This document shows, piece by piece, positions 55,620-62,992 of a stretch of DNA of 64,000 bases. Location of the stretch: NCBI GenBank assembly GCA_002336855.1, contig DDEV01000008.1, forward strand, positions 32,256-96,255. Direction: 5' to 3'. A program made the translations under genes and the position numbers. The notes beneath the pieces were generated by a model, which saw only the letters and a list, made by a program, of their open reading frames with translations, was not told the origin of the DNA and searched no databases. Position 1 is the first letter of the stretch. Each line of letters opens with the position of its first letter. The stretch is from Leucobacter sp. UBA1945 (GTDB taxonomy: Bacteria > Actinomycetota > Actinomycetes > Actinomycetales > Microbacteriaceae).

Positions 55620-56389
55620 ACGAGCAAGAGTTTCGCGAGCTCTCCGCAGCGCGCGCGCTCCACGCGCTCTCCGCAGACGAGGAGCAGGTCTTTTCGAGTG
55701 CCCTCGCGCAACATCCCGAGTGGCACCGGATTGTTCGAGAAGACCAAGACACTGCGGCTGCGCTGGCCGAGGCGAGCGACGAAATCGAGCCACCCGCATC
55801 TGCGCGCGCGTCGATCCTCGACCTCGTTTCGCGTTCGCCGCAGTTCGAGGCGACGGACGAAGCGAACCGGACTGCCGAAGCTGAAGCCGTCACCGAGACC
55901 GCCGATCGAGAGCCGGCCCCGGTCACACCGCGACGCCGCTTCGCGGGTTGGTTCGCACTCGCCGCCTCGGTCGCGGTGCTGCTCACCGGCGCGCTGGTGT
56001 TTCCCTGGAACAACCTCTCGAGCCCGGTAAACCCGGTCATCGCAGCGCTGCAACAGATCGATGCGGAGGGTGACGCTGAGGTCGCAAGCGCCGATCTCGC
56101 AGATGGCACCTCTGCCGCAGTGCACTGGTCGACGGACGCGAAGCAAGCGGTGTTCGTTGCCGAAGGGATGCAAAGCGCGCCAGAAGACCGAGATTATGAA
56201 CTCTGGATCGTGCGGGGCGACCGGCCGATCTCGCTCGGTGTCGTGCCGGTCACCCGAAAGGGATCTGTGGCAATGCTCGCACCGGGGTTCAAGCCCGGCG
56301 ACGCCGTAGCAATCACGGTAGAGAGCAAAGGGGGATCACCCACGGGCACTCCGACGACCGAGCCGATCATGGTGATCGCCACTGCGTGA
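55616..56389 (+). CDS. rskA: Anti-sigma-K factor RskA
   Basis: 257 residues, starting within the sigK stop. The N-terminal anti-sigma domain starts FRELSAARALHALSADEEQVF. One membrane helix lies at about residues 115-137 (WFALAASVAVLLTGALVF). The outer part is the RskA domain: HWSTDAKQAVFVAEGM, DYELWIVRG and SVAMLAPGFKPGDAVAITVE. It holds SigK at the membrane until it is cleaved. Confidence 0.93.
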   Translation: MNEQEFRELSAARALHALSADEEQVFSSALAQHPEWHRIVREDQDTAAALAEASDEIEPPASARASILDLVSRSPQFEATDEANRTAEAEAVTETADREPAPVTPRRRFAGWFALAASVAVLLTGALVFPWNNLSSPVNPVIAALQQIDAEGDAEVASADLADGTSAAVHWSTDAKQAVFVAEGMQSAPEDRDYELWIVRGDRPISLGVVPVTRKGSVAMLAPGFKPGDAVAITVESKGGSPTGTPTTEPIMVIATA

Positions 56390-56454
56390 AGGTCGTCACC
56401 GACAAACGACAAGAGGTCCCCACCGCCGAAGCGATGAGGACCCCCAGTGATCAG

Positions 56455-56494
56455 TGCCCCCGGAGGGATTCGAACCCCCGACCTTTGGTTCGGG
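56455..56494 (-). other. 3' fragment of an Arg-type tRNA gene: attachment site core of the integrative element
   Basis: The minus strand carries a complete T-arm with GGTTCGAATCCC, the 3' acceptor strand ending GGGGGCA, and part of the variable and anticodon-stem region (GAACCAAAGGTCG). There is no matching 5' acceptor or D-arm within 100 bp, so this is not a whole gene. It resembles actinobacterial tRNA-Arg. The orientation means the 5' half would lie to the right, so the complete, restored tRNA gene should be at the far end of the element. Confidence 0.8.
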
Positions 56495-56605
56495 CGAACA
56501 AACCCTTGGCGTCATTTCAATGATCTTGCTCGCCAGTGTATCGTTTTGGACGCGAATCGACGTGTCCGAATAGCGGGCTAGGAAGCCTTCGGGCACACTT
56601 CCCTG

Positions 56606-57475
56606 GTGAAAATCAAACACTCGAACGTAAAACCAATCTCAGCTCAATGGGACACCCTCATTGAGCGCTTCTTGAAACACCTGCGCGTGCATGGTCAACG
56701 GCGAGAAACAATGCGTACGCGACGCGAACATCTCCACTTCCTCGCCCGTACTATTGGCGTTCCGCCAGATGAAGTTACCCGCGAGTCCCTAGTCGAATGG
56801 TGTTCTGAACAGGACTGGGCTCCGGAAACGAGACGAGGCAGGTACAACACTTTTCGGGTGTTCTGGCGATGGGCCTCGGAACAGTCATTGCTTGACGACG
56901 TCGCAGACTGCCTACCCATGATCAAACAAGGCAAGGGCGTTGCTGACCCCGCACCGGAGGAGGTCTACGTCAGCGCATTGGCAAACGCTGATGAACGCAC
57001 ACGCTTCATCCTCAGGCTGGGTGCTGACTACGGGCTCAGGCGGGCGGAAATTGCGGTTGTGCGAGTGCCTGATGACTTAATCCGGGACCTAATTGGGTGG
57101 ACGCTTGTTGTGCACGGGAAGGGTGGCAAAGTTAGGCTCGTCCCGCTTGAAGACGACATGGCCTACCTGCTGTTGGATCTTCCCGAAGGCTATATGCTCC
57201 CGGGAGAAGTTGACGGGCACCTTTCCGTATCCTATGTCGGTCGTCTCGCCTCGCGAGCTCTGCCAGGGAGGTGGACACTCCACAAGCTCCGTCACCGATT
57301 CGCCACCAAGGGATTTGCTGAAACGCGCGACCTCTATGGGATCCAGCAATTGCTTGGTCACGCCAGCTCTGACACAACCACAAGCTACATCCTTCACGGA
57401 ATGGATCAGCTGCGATCCATCACGCGAGCAACTTCAAGCAGCAAAAGAATAGAAACCGAGAACTTAACTCATTAG
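56606..57475 (+). CDS. Tyrosine recombinase / integrase
   Basis: 289 residues from GTG 56606. The N-terminal SAM-like core-binding domain is followed by the catalytic set: Arg in DYGLRRAEI, Lys in VVHGKGGKVRLV, HKLRHRF (His-x-x-Arg), LLGHASSDTTTSY with the final His and the nucleophile Tyr. The small size fits simple XerC-like integrases of mobile elements. It lies about 110 bp from the tRNA fragment, the usual arrangement of a site-specific integrase and its att site. Codon use is less GC-biased than in the housekeeping genes to the left. Confidence 0.92.
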   Translation: MKIKHSNVKPISAQWDTLIERFLKHLRVHGQRRETMRTRREHLHFLARTIGVPPDEVTRESLVEWCSEQDWAPETRRGRYNTFRVFWRWASEQSLLDDVADCLPMIKQGKGVADPAPEEVYVSALANADERTRFILRLGADYGLRRAEIAVVRVPDDLIRDLIGWTLVVHGKGGKVRLVPLEDDMAYLLLDLPEGYMLPGEVDGHLSVSYVGRLASRALPGRWTLHKLRHRFATKGFAETRDLYGIQQLLGHASSDTTTSYILHGMDQLRSITRATSSSKRIETENLTH

Positions 57476-57495
57476 TTCATCGGATTGGGGAGAAT

Positions 57496-57530
57496 AAGCC
57501 ACGGCCATATCGGTCGTGGCTTTATTTTTT
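57496..57530 (+). terminator. Terminator after the integrase
   Basis: AAGCCACGGCC (57496-57506) pairs with GGTCGTGGCTT (57512-57522) with one mismatch and is followed by TATTTTTT. A classic intrinsic terminator 20 bp after the integrase stop. Confidence 0.85.
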
Positions 57531-57657
57531 CGCAATGCCACCTGCGGCCTTCATGAGGCGCGGCAGCAGTCAGCGAGACGGCGACACGAAGCCACAGGCG
57601 AGACAAGCCTGACCTGACTGCAATCGGGTTCAGAAGGTTAACCCATCACCCCTAGTC

Positions 57658-58205
57658 GCGACATCCTGCGTAGCGACATGTTTGTCACTGGCGACAAGCG
57701 CCAGCGACATTCTGACGCCCTCCGGGCGCGACATTCCCGAGCCTGTCGGCTCGTTCCTTTGCCGTGAAGCCTTCGGCAGTCTACGGACGACACCGACTCC
57801 ACCCACCCAGTCGCGACACCCGCACGCGGCTGTCGCTTGACGCGTCGCCCTCGCGTGTCTGACGCCACGCAGGTCCTCCGCTGTGCGCAGGCTCCGCCGC
57901 TGTCGCCTCCGAAAGGCACTACGTGCCTTCACGGCAAAGAAACGTGGAGGGGTTTTCAGAGAAAGGGAAACCAATGACCACCATCACCGAATCAATCACG
58001 CGACATGACGCGACACGGATTGCTGAAGCTATCGAAGGCTCGTTCGCGATCCCGTATGCCCCCTGGGTTTGGCAGATCGTCCTCAGCGACAACGGCGACA
58101 TGGCCATCTCGCACTGTCGCGTCGAATGCCCCGAGCCAAGCGCCGAGTGCCAGTGCTACCTCGACGGCAACACAACCACCGTCGACGCGACACGCATCAG
58201 CGACA
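57658..58205 (+). repeat. Strand-biased cluster of GCGACA words
   Basis: GCGACA occurs 12 times on the plus strand (57658, 57673, 57691, 57704, 57728, 57813, 58000, 58010, 58086, 58095, 58187, 58200) and three times as its complement (57831, 57901, 58115). Most copies read GCGACAT or GCGACAC. The first five lie in non-coding DNA at 13-24 bp spacing, separated by small perfect hairpins; six continue into a small reading frame. It could be a transfer, replication or segregation site. Confidence 0.6.
57757..57957 (+). ncRNA. Structured leader element, copy A
   Basis: Closing arms CTTTGCCGTGAAG (57757-57769) and CTTCACGGCAAAG (57927-57939) are exact complements 157 bases apart. Inside each end is a small hairpin: GCC-TTC-GGC on the left and GGCAC-TAC-GTGCC on the right. 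The right closing arm can instead pair locally, CCTTCACG with CGTGGAGG (57941-57948), followed by GGTTTTC, which looks like a terminator. The element ends just before the Shine-Dalgarno sequence of the 57974 gene. A second copy is at 59187-59390. Confidence 0.5.
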
Positions 58206-58327
58206 CCTACGAACGAGTCGCGTCACAACCAAGACGGCTCTGCTGCCCCGACCCGGACAACTTCTGCGCCGAGGACGCAGACCAGATCCTCCAGCACCTG
58301 CTCTATGGGCAGACCGTATTCGGATAG
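57974..58327 (+). CDS. Hypothetical protein, cysteine-rich
   Basis: 117 residues from ATG 57974, preceded by AAAGGGAA. I do not recognise a family. It has seven cysteines, including CRVECPEPSAECQCYL and LCCPDPDNFC, which could bind zinc. Its sequence is soluble with no signal peptide. Its coding DNA contains six GCGACA words from the upstream cluster, so part of its composition may reflect that signal. It lies directly after leader copy A. Confidence 0.6.
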   Translation: MTTITESITRHDATRIAEAIEGSFAIPYAPWVWQIVLSDNGDMAISHCRVECPEPSAECQCYLDGNTTTVDATRISDTYERVASQPRRLCCPDPDNFCAEDADQILQHLLYGQTVFG

Positions 58328-58374
58328 TCGACAGGGGTGGCCGCCGAGCGGCCACCCCTCCCGAAAGGCACCCC

Positions 58375-58488
58375 ATGCCCGAAGAACTCCCCACCTGGTT
58401 CGCAGCGATCGCCGCACCACTTCTGTGGCTCGCCGCCATGTACATCAACTGGATCATCCCAAGCAGCAAACGAAAGGCAGACCAATGA
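58375..58488 (+). CDS. Small single-helix membrane peptide
   Basis: 37 residues from ATG 58375, with GAAAGG upstream. One hydrophobic helix (WFAAIAAPLLWLAAMYINWI) is followed by a basic tail SSKRKADQ. The stop overlaps the start of the DUF4192 gene (ATGA), so it is translated in the same operon. No function is known; the overlap makes it more credible than an isolated short frame. Confidence 0.6.
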   Translation: MPEELPTWFAAIAAPLLWLAAMYINWIIPSSKRKADQ

Positions 58489-59018
58489 CCACCCCAACCG
58501 TGCTCCGAGCAAAAAACAGCGCAGACTTCCTCGCAGCCCTCCCACAAGCCGTAGGCTTCAACGCCACGAACAGCTGCTTCATCATGTCGTTAAAAGGCGA
58601 CAAGTCAGAGCGCACCGCGCGCGTCGACCTCCCCGAGCACATCGCGCCCACACCCGAGCTCAAGCTCTGGTACCAAGCGGTCAGAGAACTCGCCCGTCAC
58701 ACCAATTCGGTCGCACTTATACTCACCACCGATGCGCCGCTCACCAGCGAACCGTGGCGCTCAGAGATCGGATCGCTTGCCCGCGTCCTCACCGTTCTGC
58801 TCGCAGAAGACGGTTGCAGCGTCAAAGACGTCTGTGCCATAGCCCCTGACGGGTGGGCATGCTTCGCCCAACAACAAACCCCCGAGCTGCGCGACCTCAA
58901 CGAAATTGGCGGCAGCCCACTCGCCAGCACCGATGCGGTGCCCACCCTCGACGAGTGGCGGGCACACAACAACACCACACCCAGCAACCTTGCCGAGGTG
59001 CTCCACCTCCCCAGCTAA
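58485..59018 (+). CDS. DUF4192-family protein
   Basis: 177 residues from ATG 58485. The N-terminus VLRAKNSADFLAALPQAVGF and NSCFIMSLKGDK are the family's opening, with the middle VALILTTDAPL. DUF4192 proteins are widespread in actinobacteria and on their plasmids; no activity is known. Here the protein is about half the usual length of chromosomal members. It follows the small membrane peptide by overlap and is followed by two strong hairpins. Confidence 0.75.
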   Translation: MTTPTVLRAKNSADFLAALPQAVGFNATNSCFIMSLKGDKSERTARVDLPEHIAPTPELKLWYQAVRELARHTNSVALILTTDAPLTSEPWRSEIGSLARVLTVLLAEDGCSVKDVCAIAPDGWACFAQQQTPELRDLNEIGGSPLASTDAVPTLDEWRAHNNTTPSNLAEVLHLPS

Positions 59019-59028
59019 GGAACACCAG

Positions 59029-59161
59029 CCCCGCCGCACCCAGCGGCGGGGCGAGGGGAACCCCCTCGCGCACCCCAACGGCAGCGCACACGCTGCACTG
59101 TCCGCATCCGCGGCCAGGCGCCGGCGACGGAGGCCGGCGTGAGGAATGGGCGCAAGCGCCC
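59029..59161. terminator. Run of strong hairpins after the DUF4192 gene
   Basis: Perfect stems in sequence: CCCCGCCGC with GCGGCGGGG (59029-59051), GCGAGGGG with CCCCTCGC (59051-59069) and GGGCGC with GCGCCC (59148-59161). The first lies 11 bp after the stop and probably ends the operon. The region between this run and leader copy B holds no gene. Confidence 0.55.
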
Positions 59162-59186
59162 ACCCAACACAGGGCGAAGCCCATTT

Positions 59187-59390
59187 CTTTGCCGTGAAGC
59201 CGAAGGCAGCATACGGGCATCGGCGCTCACGCAAACTCACCCACCACCCGCTACGCGGCTCGTGGGCCGGCATCACTCTCGGCCGTCTCTCCCTACGGTC
59301 GGCCGTCCAGGTGTGACACCTCTCGCTTGCGCTCCGCGCCGATACCCGCGCGGCACCAAGGTGCCTTCACGGCAAAAAAACGTGAGGTTT
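59187..59390 (+). ncRNA. Structured leader element, copy B
   Basis: Same plan as copy A. CTTTGCCGTGAAG (59187-59199) faces CTTCACGGCAAA (59365-59376) with 165 bases between. The left hairpin is GCC-GAA-GGC and the right hairpin GGCACC-AA-GGTGCC, so paired positions change together relative to copy A. The local alternative is CCTTCACG with CGTGAGG (59381-59387), then TTTTG. The inner sequence otherwise differs from copy A. It precedes the nrdH-led operon. Confidence 0.5.
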
Positions 59391-59431
59391 TGAGAGCGCG
59401 AGAGAACACATCGAAGTACCAGGAGGAAATC

Positions 59432-59671
59432 ATGGCAATCACCGTTTACACCAAGCCGGGCTGTGTCCAGTGCAACGCAACCTACCGGGCGCTGGAGAGC
59501 AAAGGGCTCGAGTTCGATCTGGTCGACGTTAGCGAGCATCCTGAAGTCATCGAGTACATCGAAGAGCTCGGGTACAGGCAGGTCCCGGTGGTCGTTGTTG
59601 ATGACGAAAACCATTGGTCCGGGTTCCGCCCAGACAAGATCAGCGCCGTTGCAGAGCTTCTGGCGGTCTGA
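59432..59671 (+). CDS. nrdH: NrdH-type glutaredoxin-like protein
   Basis: 79 residues from ATG 59432, with AGGAGGA upstream. The redox motif is CVQC in YTKPGCVQCNATYR, and the C-terminus GFRPDKISAV is typical of NrdH. It normally reduces class Ib ribonucleotide reductase through thioredoxin reductase. No nrdI or nrdEF lies within the visible element, so it would serve the host enzyme or another partner. It opens a four-gene run. Confidence 0.9.
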   Translation: MAITVYTKPGCVQCNATYRALESKGLEFDLVDVSEHPEVIEYIEELGYRQVPVVVVDDENHWSGFRPDKISAVAELLAV

Positions 59672-59672
59672 C

Positions 59673-59996
59673 ATGTCTACGCAACAGATCCTCTTCCCTG
59701 CGGCCGTCACCGCACAGCTCGAGATCCTCGCAGACATGCTGCTAATGGGCGAGATCGGCCTCCAAGACCTTCCCGCACCTCTCGTCGCTTTCTTTCACCT
59801 CGGCGCAGCGAGCGAGCGCACCGTTCTTGCCCCGCAGATCCTTGACCTCGAACACGAATGCGACCTGCTCTACCTCGCGGCCGCGCACCCCGCCGAGCGT
59901 GCTGCAGACCTCCAGCAGCGCCTCAACGAGCACTTCGAGCTCGAAGCAAACCAGTTCTTCACCTCGCCTCAGCACCCCGCAGCGACAGCTGCCTAA
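59673..59996 (+). CDS. Hypothetical protein
   Basis: 107 residues starting 1 base after the nrdH stop. Leucine- and alanine-rich and predicted to be mostly helical (LEILADMLLMGEIGLQDLPAP and AADLQQRLNEHFELEA); no cysteines except one (HECDLL). No family recognised. Tight spacing ties it to nrdH and the following gene. Confidence 0.65.
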   Translation: MSTQQILFPAAVTAQLEILADMLLMGEIGLQDLPAPLVAFFHLGAASERTVLAPQILDLEHECDLLYLAAAHPAERAADLQQRLNEHFELEANQFFTSPQHPAATAA

Positions 59997-60011
59997 CCAG
60001 TAAGGAACACC

Positions 60012-60698
60012 ATGACCCACAGCCCAGAACTCCCTGAAAGCTACAACAGCATGGGCGGTGAAACCCAGGACATTCTTGAAGCCCAGGTTCGCCCCCGCAA
60101 CGATGGCGATCGCGCGTCGACCGGCCTCGTAGACTTCCTCGACGAAGGCGATGTGCAGCTCACCGCCCGCGTTACTAAAGTCGGTGACGGGTACATGCTC
60201 GTCATCGACAACCCGGGCGAACTGCCCCTCGTTATCGATCACGCGGCCGATCGCCGCGCCCGGATGACCGCAATGGGAGAGCTGATCGAGCAACTCGAAG
60301 CGATCGCGGCAGAGCACGACCTCTTTTTCGTGTCTGACGGCGAGCCCGCTGCCTTCGCCGGAGGCCACCTCATCCTGACCTCACACAGCTCGCCCCCCGA
60401 GATAAGCCACCAGACATTCGCAGTCACCTTCATCAGCCACGGCGACGACCACGACGACGCCGAACGCTGGGACGACGTCGCCCACTCCTGGAGCTACACC
60501 GCCACCGACATCTCAACAGCCGGCCCCGCACCAAGGCACCGCGTGCGCGACTCAAGCGAAGGCCCCCTGAGTGATACGAGCCCGGTCATTGCAGCCGCCC
60601 GTAATTGGATCGAAACCGAGCTCGCCCCCCGCGTGGCCTACACGCCGAGCGCACCATCACTGACCCCGGCACCGCCTACACCCGGAATGACCTACTAA
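60012..60698 (+). CDS. Hypothetical protein
   Basis: 228 residues, with TAAGGA before the ATG. Acidic overall. The middle (TARVTKVGDGYMLVIDNPGE then RMTAMGELIEQLEAIAAEHDLFFVSDG) suggests a mixed alpha/beta domain, and the C-terminal 30 residues are proline-rich. No family recognised. It continues the nrdH operon 15 bp downstream. Confidence 0.7.
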   Translation: MTHSPELPESYNSMGGETQDILEAQVRPRNDGDRASTGLVDFLDEGDVQLTARVTKVGDGYMLVIDNPGELPLVIDHAADRRARMTAMGELIEQLEAIAAEHDLFFVSDGEPAAFAGGHLILTSHSSPPEISHQTFAVTFISHGDDHDDAERWDDVAHSWSYTATDISTAGPAPRHRVRDSSEGPLSDTSPVIAAARNWIETELAPRVAYTPSAPSLTPAPPTPGMTY

Positions 60699-60717
60699 CA
60701 GTCCCTAAGGAGAACTC

Positions 60718-60960
60718 ATGCCCAGCCGCAAAGGTACCGCCGTCATTGTCGTAGCACGCACAACCCTCAACACAGGCGAGGAACGCGCCACCCATTACGG
60801 CCCGTTCCTGCCTCACGCCGGAAGCGCCACGACATGGTTCGTTCAGACCCTCAAGAACGAGCTCGCCGACAACCACCTCTACCAAGACTTCGAGGTCACC
60901 ATCGAGAACCTCTTCATCGGAGACAACGAATCCGACTGTGCGGTAGTCGCGACTCGATAG
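60718..60960 (+). CDS. Hypothetical protein
   Basis: 80 residues, with AAGGAGAA before the ATG. The pattern of short strands and one helix (IVVARTTLNTGEERATHYGPF, then WFVQTLKNELADN) is compatible with a small alpha/beta fold. No family recognised. It is the last gene before a strong terminator. Confidence 0.65.
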   Translation: MPSRKGTAVIVVARTTLNTGEERATHYGPFLPHAGSATTWFVQTLKNELADNHLYQDFEVTIENLFIGDNESDCAVVATR

Positions 60961-61006
60961 CGGAACCGCCCACCCCGCACTGAAACCATGCGCAGGGCCC
61001 CAGACT

Positions 61007-61055
61007 CGAAGCCCCCGGCCACCCGTTTCCCTTTCTCGGCCGGGGGCTTCGTTAT
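61007..61055 (+). terminator. Terminator after the nrdH operon
   Basis: CGAAGCCCCCGGCC (61007-61020) pairs exactly with GGCCGGGGGCTTCG (61038-61051), loop 17 bases, followed by TTAT. Confidence 0.8.
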
Positions 61056-61124
61056 GGGTAAGTTCCGATATTCGGTGGACCGGAATGGTGACGCAATCAG
61101 TGCTACCATGACGCCCTAGTGTTA

Positions 61125-61148
61125 GTATCTGCGTATGGATGCAGATAC
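61125..61148. promoter_or_regulatory. Inverted repeat at the arsR-type gene start
   Basis: GTATCTGC (61125-61132) and GCAGATAC (61141-61148) are exact complements around 8 bases that contain the ATG at 61135. ArsR-family proteins usually bind such repeats over their own promoter, so this is a likely autoregulatory operator, probably with a leaderless or very short-leader transcript. Confidence 0.55.
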
Positions 61149-61500
61149 GAAGATATGCGGCATGGACACCGCGTCCGAGTTCGTCGACCTTGCAGCTGAA
61201 GTGCTCGGAATCCTTTCCGATCCCACCCGTATCAAGATAGTTCTGGCCCTCAGCCGGGCCGAAGAACTTCCGGTGAACGCGCTCGCTGAGCTTGTCGAAA
61301 AGAAGCCGTCTGGCGTGTCGCAGCACCTTGCCCGGATGCGAATGGCGCGTATGGTCACGACCCGCCATGAGGGCACAAGCGTGCTCTATCGCCTTACCGA
61401 CGAGCACGCGCTCAAGCTCGTGATCGAGGCGATCAAGCAGGCCGAGCACGCCGTAGCGAATGGGCAGATGCCGCCCCATCACGCCGCACCCCAGCACTAA
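61135..61500 (+). CDS. ArsR/SmtB-family metalloregulator, KmtR/NmtR-like
   Basis: 121 residues. The winged helix is LSDPTRIKIVLALSRAEELPVNALAELVEKKPSGVSQHLARMR in outline. Candidate metal ligands in the last helix and tail are a Asp-x-His pair in TDEHALK, Glu-His in QAEHAVA, and a His-rich tail MPPHHAAPQH. The spacing of His, Glu, His and the later His-His closely follows that of Mycobacterium KmtR (nickel/cobalt sensor). It also fits NmtR except for one Gln in place of His. It is followed by an MFS gene in the same direction. Confidence 0.85.
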   Translation: MDADTKICGMDTASEFVDLAAEVLGILSDPTRIKIVLALSRAEELPVNALAELVEKKPSGVSQHLARMRMARMVTTRHEGTSVLYRLTDEHALKLVIEAIKQAEHAVANGQMPPHHAAPQH

Positions 61501-61533
61501 TTCCACATACTTCCGCAATCAGTAAGGCCCTTG

Positions 61534-62760
61534 ATGCTTGCCGTTCTCCGCAATCCGACCTACGCGAAGCTGTTCAGCGCGCAGATCATCGCTCTACTCG
61601 GGACGGGGCTGCTCACGGTAGCGCTCGGCCTGCTCGCGTTTGAGATCGCCGGAGGCGACGCGGGCATCGTGATGGGTGTGGCGATGACGATCAAGATGGT
61701 CGCCTACGTCGCGGTATCCCCGGTTACGACCGCCCTCGTTGCCCGTCTTCCCCGCAAGTCGGTGCTCATCGGTGCCGACCTCGTCCGCGCCGGCGTCGCC
61801 GTCTCCCTCCCGTTCGTCACCGAGGCATGGCAGATCTACTTCCTGATCTTTCTGCTCCAGTCCGCGTCGGCCACGTTCACACCCACGTTCCAGGCCGTGA
61901 TTCCCTCGGTCCTGCCCGACGAGCGCGAATACACCCGGGCGCTGTCACTGTCCCGGCTGGCCTACGACCTGGAATCGCTCGTGAGCCCGATGCTCGCCGC
62001 GGCGCTGCTCACGGTGGTCAGCTTCCACAACCTCTTCGTCGGGACCGTGATCGGGTTCCTCGCCTCCGCGATCCTCGTGATCGCATCTCGGTTCCCGCAC
62101 ATCGAGGTGCCGCCCCCGGCCCACTTCTTTGACCGACTCACCCGCGGTGCGCGAGCGTTCTGGGCCAGCCCCGAACTGCGCGGCCTGATGGGATTGAACC
62201 TCGTCGTAGCGACCACCACGGCGATGGTGATCGTGAACACCGTCGTCCTCGTCCAAGGCGACCTCGACCGCCCGCAACCCGACGTCGCCCTCCTCCTCGC
62301 GGCCTATGGTGGCGGATCGATGCTGGTTGCGCTCGGCATGCCGAAACTCCTCGACAAGTTGCCCGATCGTCCTGTCATGCTCACCGGCGGCATCACCCTC
62401 CCGATCCTCCTTACCGCAGTCGCCGGAACCATCGCCTGGCTGCAGGGATCCGCGCAGTGGATCATGTTGCTCGTCTTGTGGGTGCTGCTCGGCGCGGCGA
62501 CGTCTACGATCCTCACCCCGTCCGCACGCCTGCTGCGCCGCAACAGCACCGAGCAGAACCGACCCGCGGTCTTCGCAGCCCAGTTCTCCCTCTCACACGC
62601 TTGCTTTCTCATCACCTACCCCCTCGCAGGCGTCCTCGGCGCTGTGATCGGGTTGCCGGCGGTTGCGATGATTCTGGTCGCCACCGGAGTGCTCGGAGCT
62701 GTCTCCGCCGTCATGGCGTGGGGAAAGGTGGCGGACGAAAAGGTCACCATGGCGACCTAG
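61534..62760 (+). CDS. MFS transporter, probable metal or drug exporter
   Basis: About 408 residues from ATG 61534, with TAAGG upstream. Twelve helices are apparent. N-terminal FSAQIIALLGTGLLTVALGLLAFEIAGG and TALVARLPRKSVLIGADL are typical of the NreB/EntS-type MFS_3 group. It follows the KmtR-like regulator by 33 bp, so nickel or cobalt efflux is the first hypothesis, as in NreB. The sequence has few histidines, so metal specificity is not demonstrated. Its GC-rich codon use resembles the chromosome more than the small genes before it. Confidence 0.87.
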   Translation: MLAVLRNPTYAKLFSAQIIALLGTGLLTVALGLLAFEIAGGDAGIVMGVAMTIKMVAYVAVSPVTTALVARLPRKSVLIGADLVRAGVAVSLPFVTEAWQIYFLIFLLQSASATFTPTFQAVIPSVLPDEREYTRALSLSRLAYDLESLVSPMLAAALLTVVSFHNLFVGTVIGFLASAILVIASRFPHIEVPPPAHFFDRLTRGARAFWASPELRGLMGLNLVVATTTAMVIVNTVVLVQGDLDRPQPDVALLLAAYGGGSMLVALGMPKLLDKLPDRPVMLTGGITLPILLTAVAGTIAWLQGSAQWIMLLVLWVLLGAATSTILTPSARLLRRNSTEQNRPAVFAAQFSLSHACFLITYPLAGVLGAVIGLPAVAMILVATGVLGAVSAVMAWGKVADEKVTMAT

Positions 62761-62954
62761 GGATCATGGGGTCGCGCCCGCCTGATGGGTGAATCCTGCA
62801 ACAGATGCAGGCACTGCCGGTCGACCCCTACTTCCTCATGAGCACTCTCCCTTGCCACTCCGGCCACTCCGGTCGAGTGCGCGGTATGGATCCTGCATCT
62901 GGCGCAATTCAGGAAAGAACATGCACTGTCAGACCGCAGGCGTATGATTCTCAT

Positions 62955-62970
62955 TCGAACATATATTCGA
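62955..62970 (+). promoter_or_regulatory. SOS box before the umuD-like gene
   Basis: TCGAACATATATTCGA matches the mycobacterial LexA consensus TCGAAC-N4-GTTCGA with one difference. It lies 22 bp before the ATG at 62993 and would make the mutagenesis cassette damage-inducible through the host LexA. Confidence 0.82.
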
Positions 62971-62992
62971 ATCGTTGGGAGGGTGAGACAGC

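Noticed and set aside
56455..56545. Complete tRNA gene
   Set aside because: Only the T-arm and 3' acceptor half are present; no 5' acceptor strand GCCCCCG or D-arm follows on the minus strand.
57757..57939. MITE or other small transposon in the leader region
   Set aside because: The two copies share their ends and internal hairpins but not the interior sequence, no target duplications are visible, and both have the same downstream context. A structured RNA or attenuator fits better, though this stays open.
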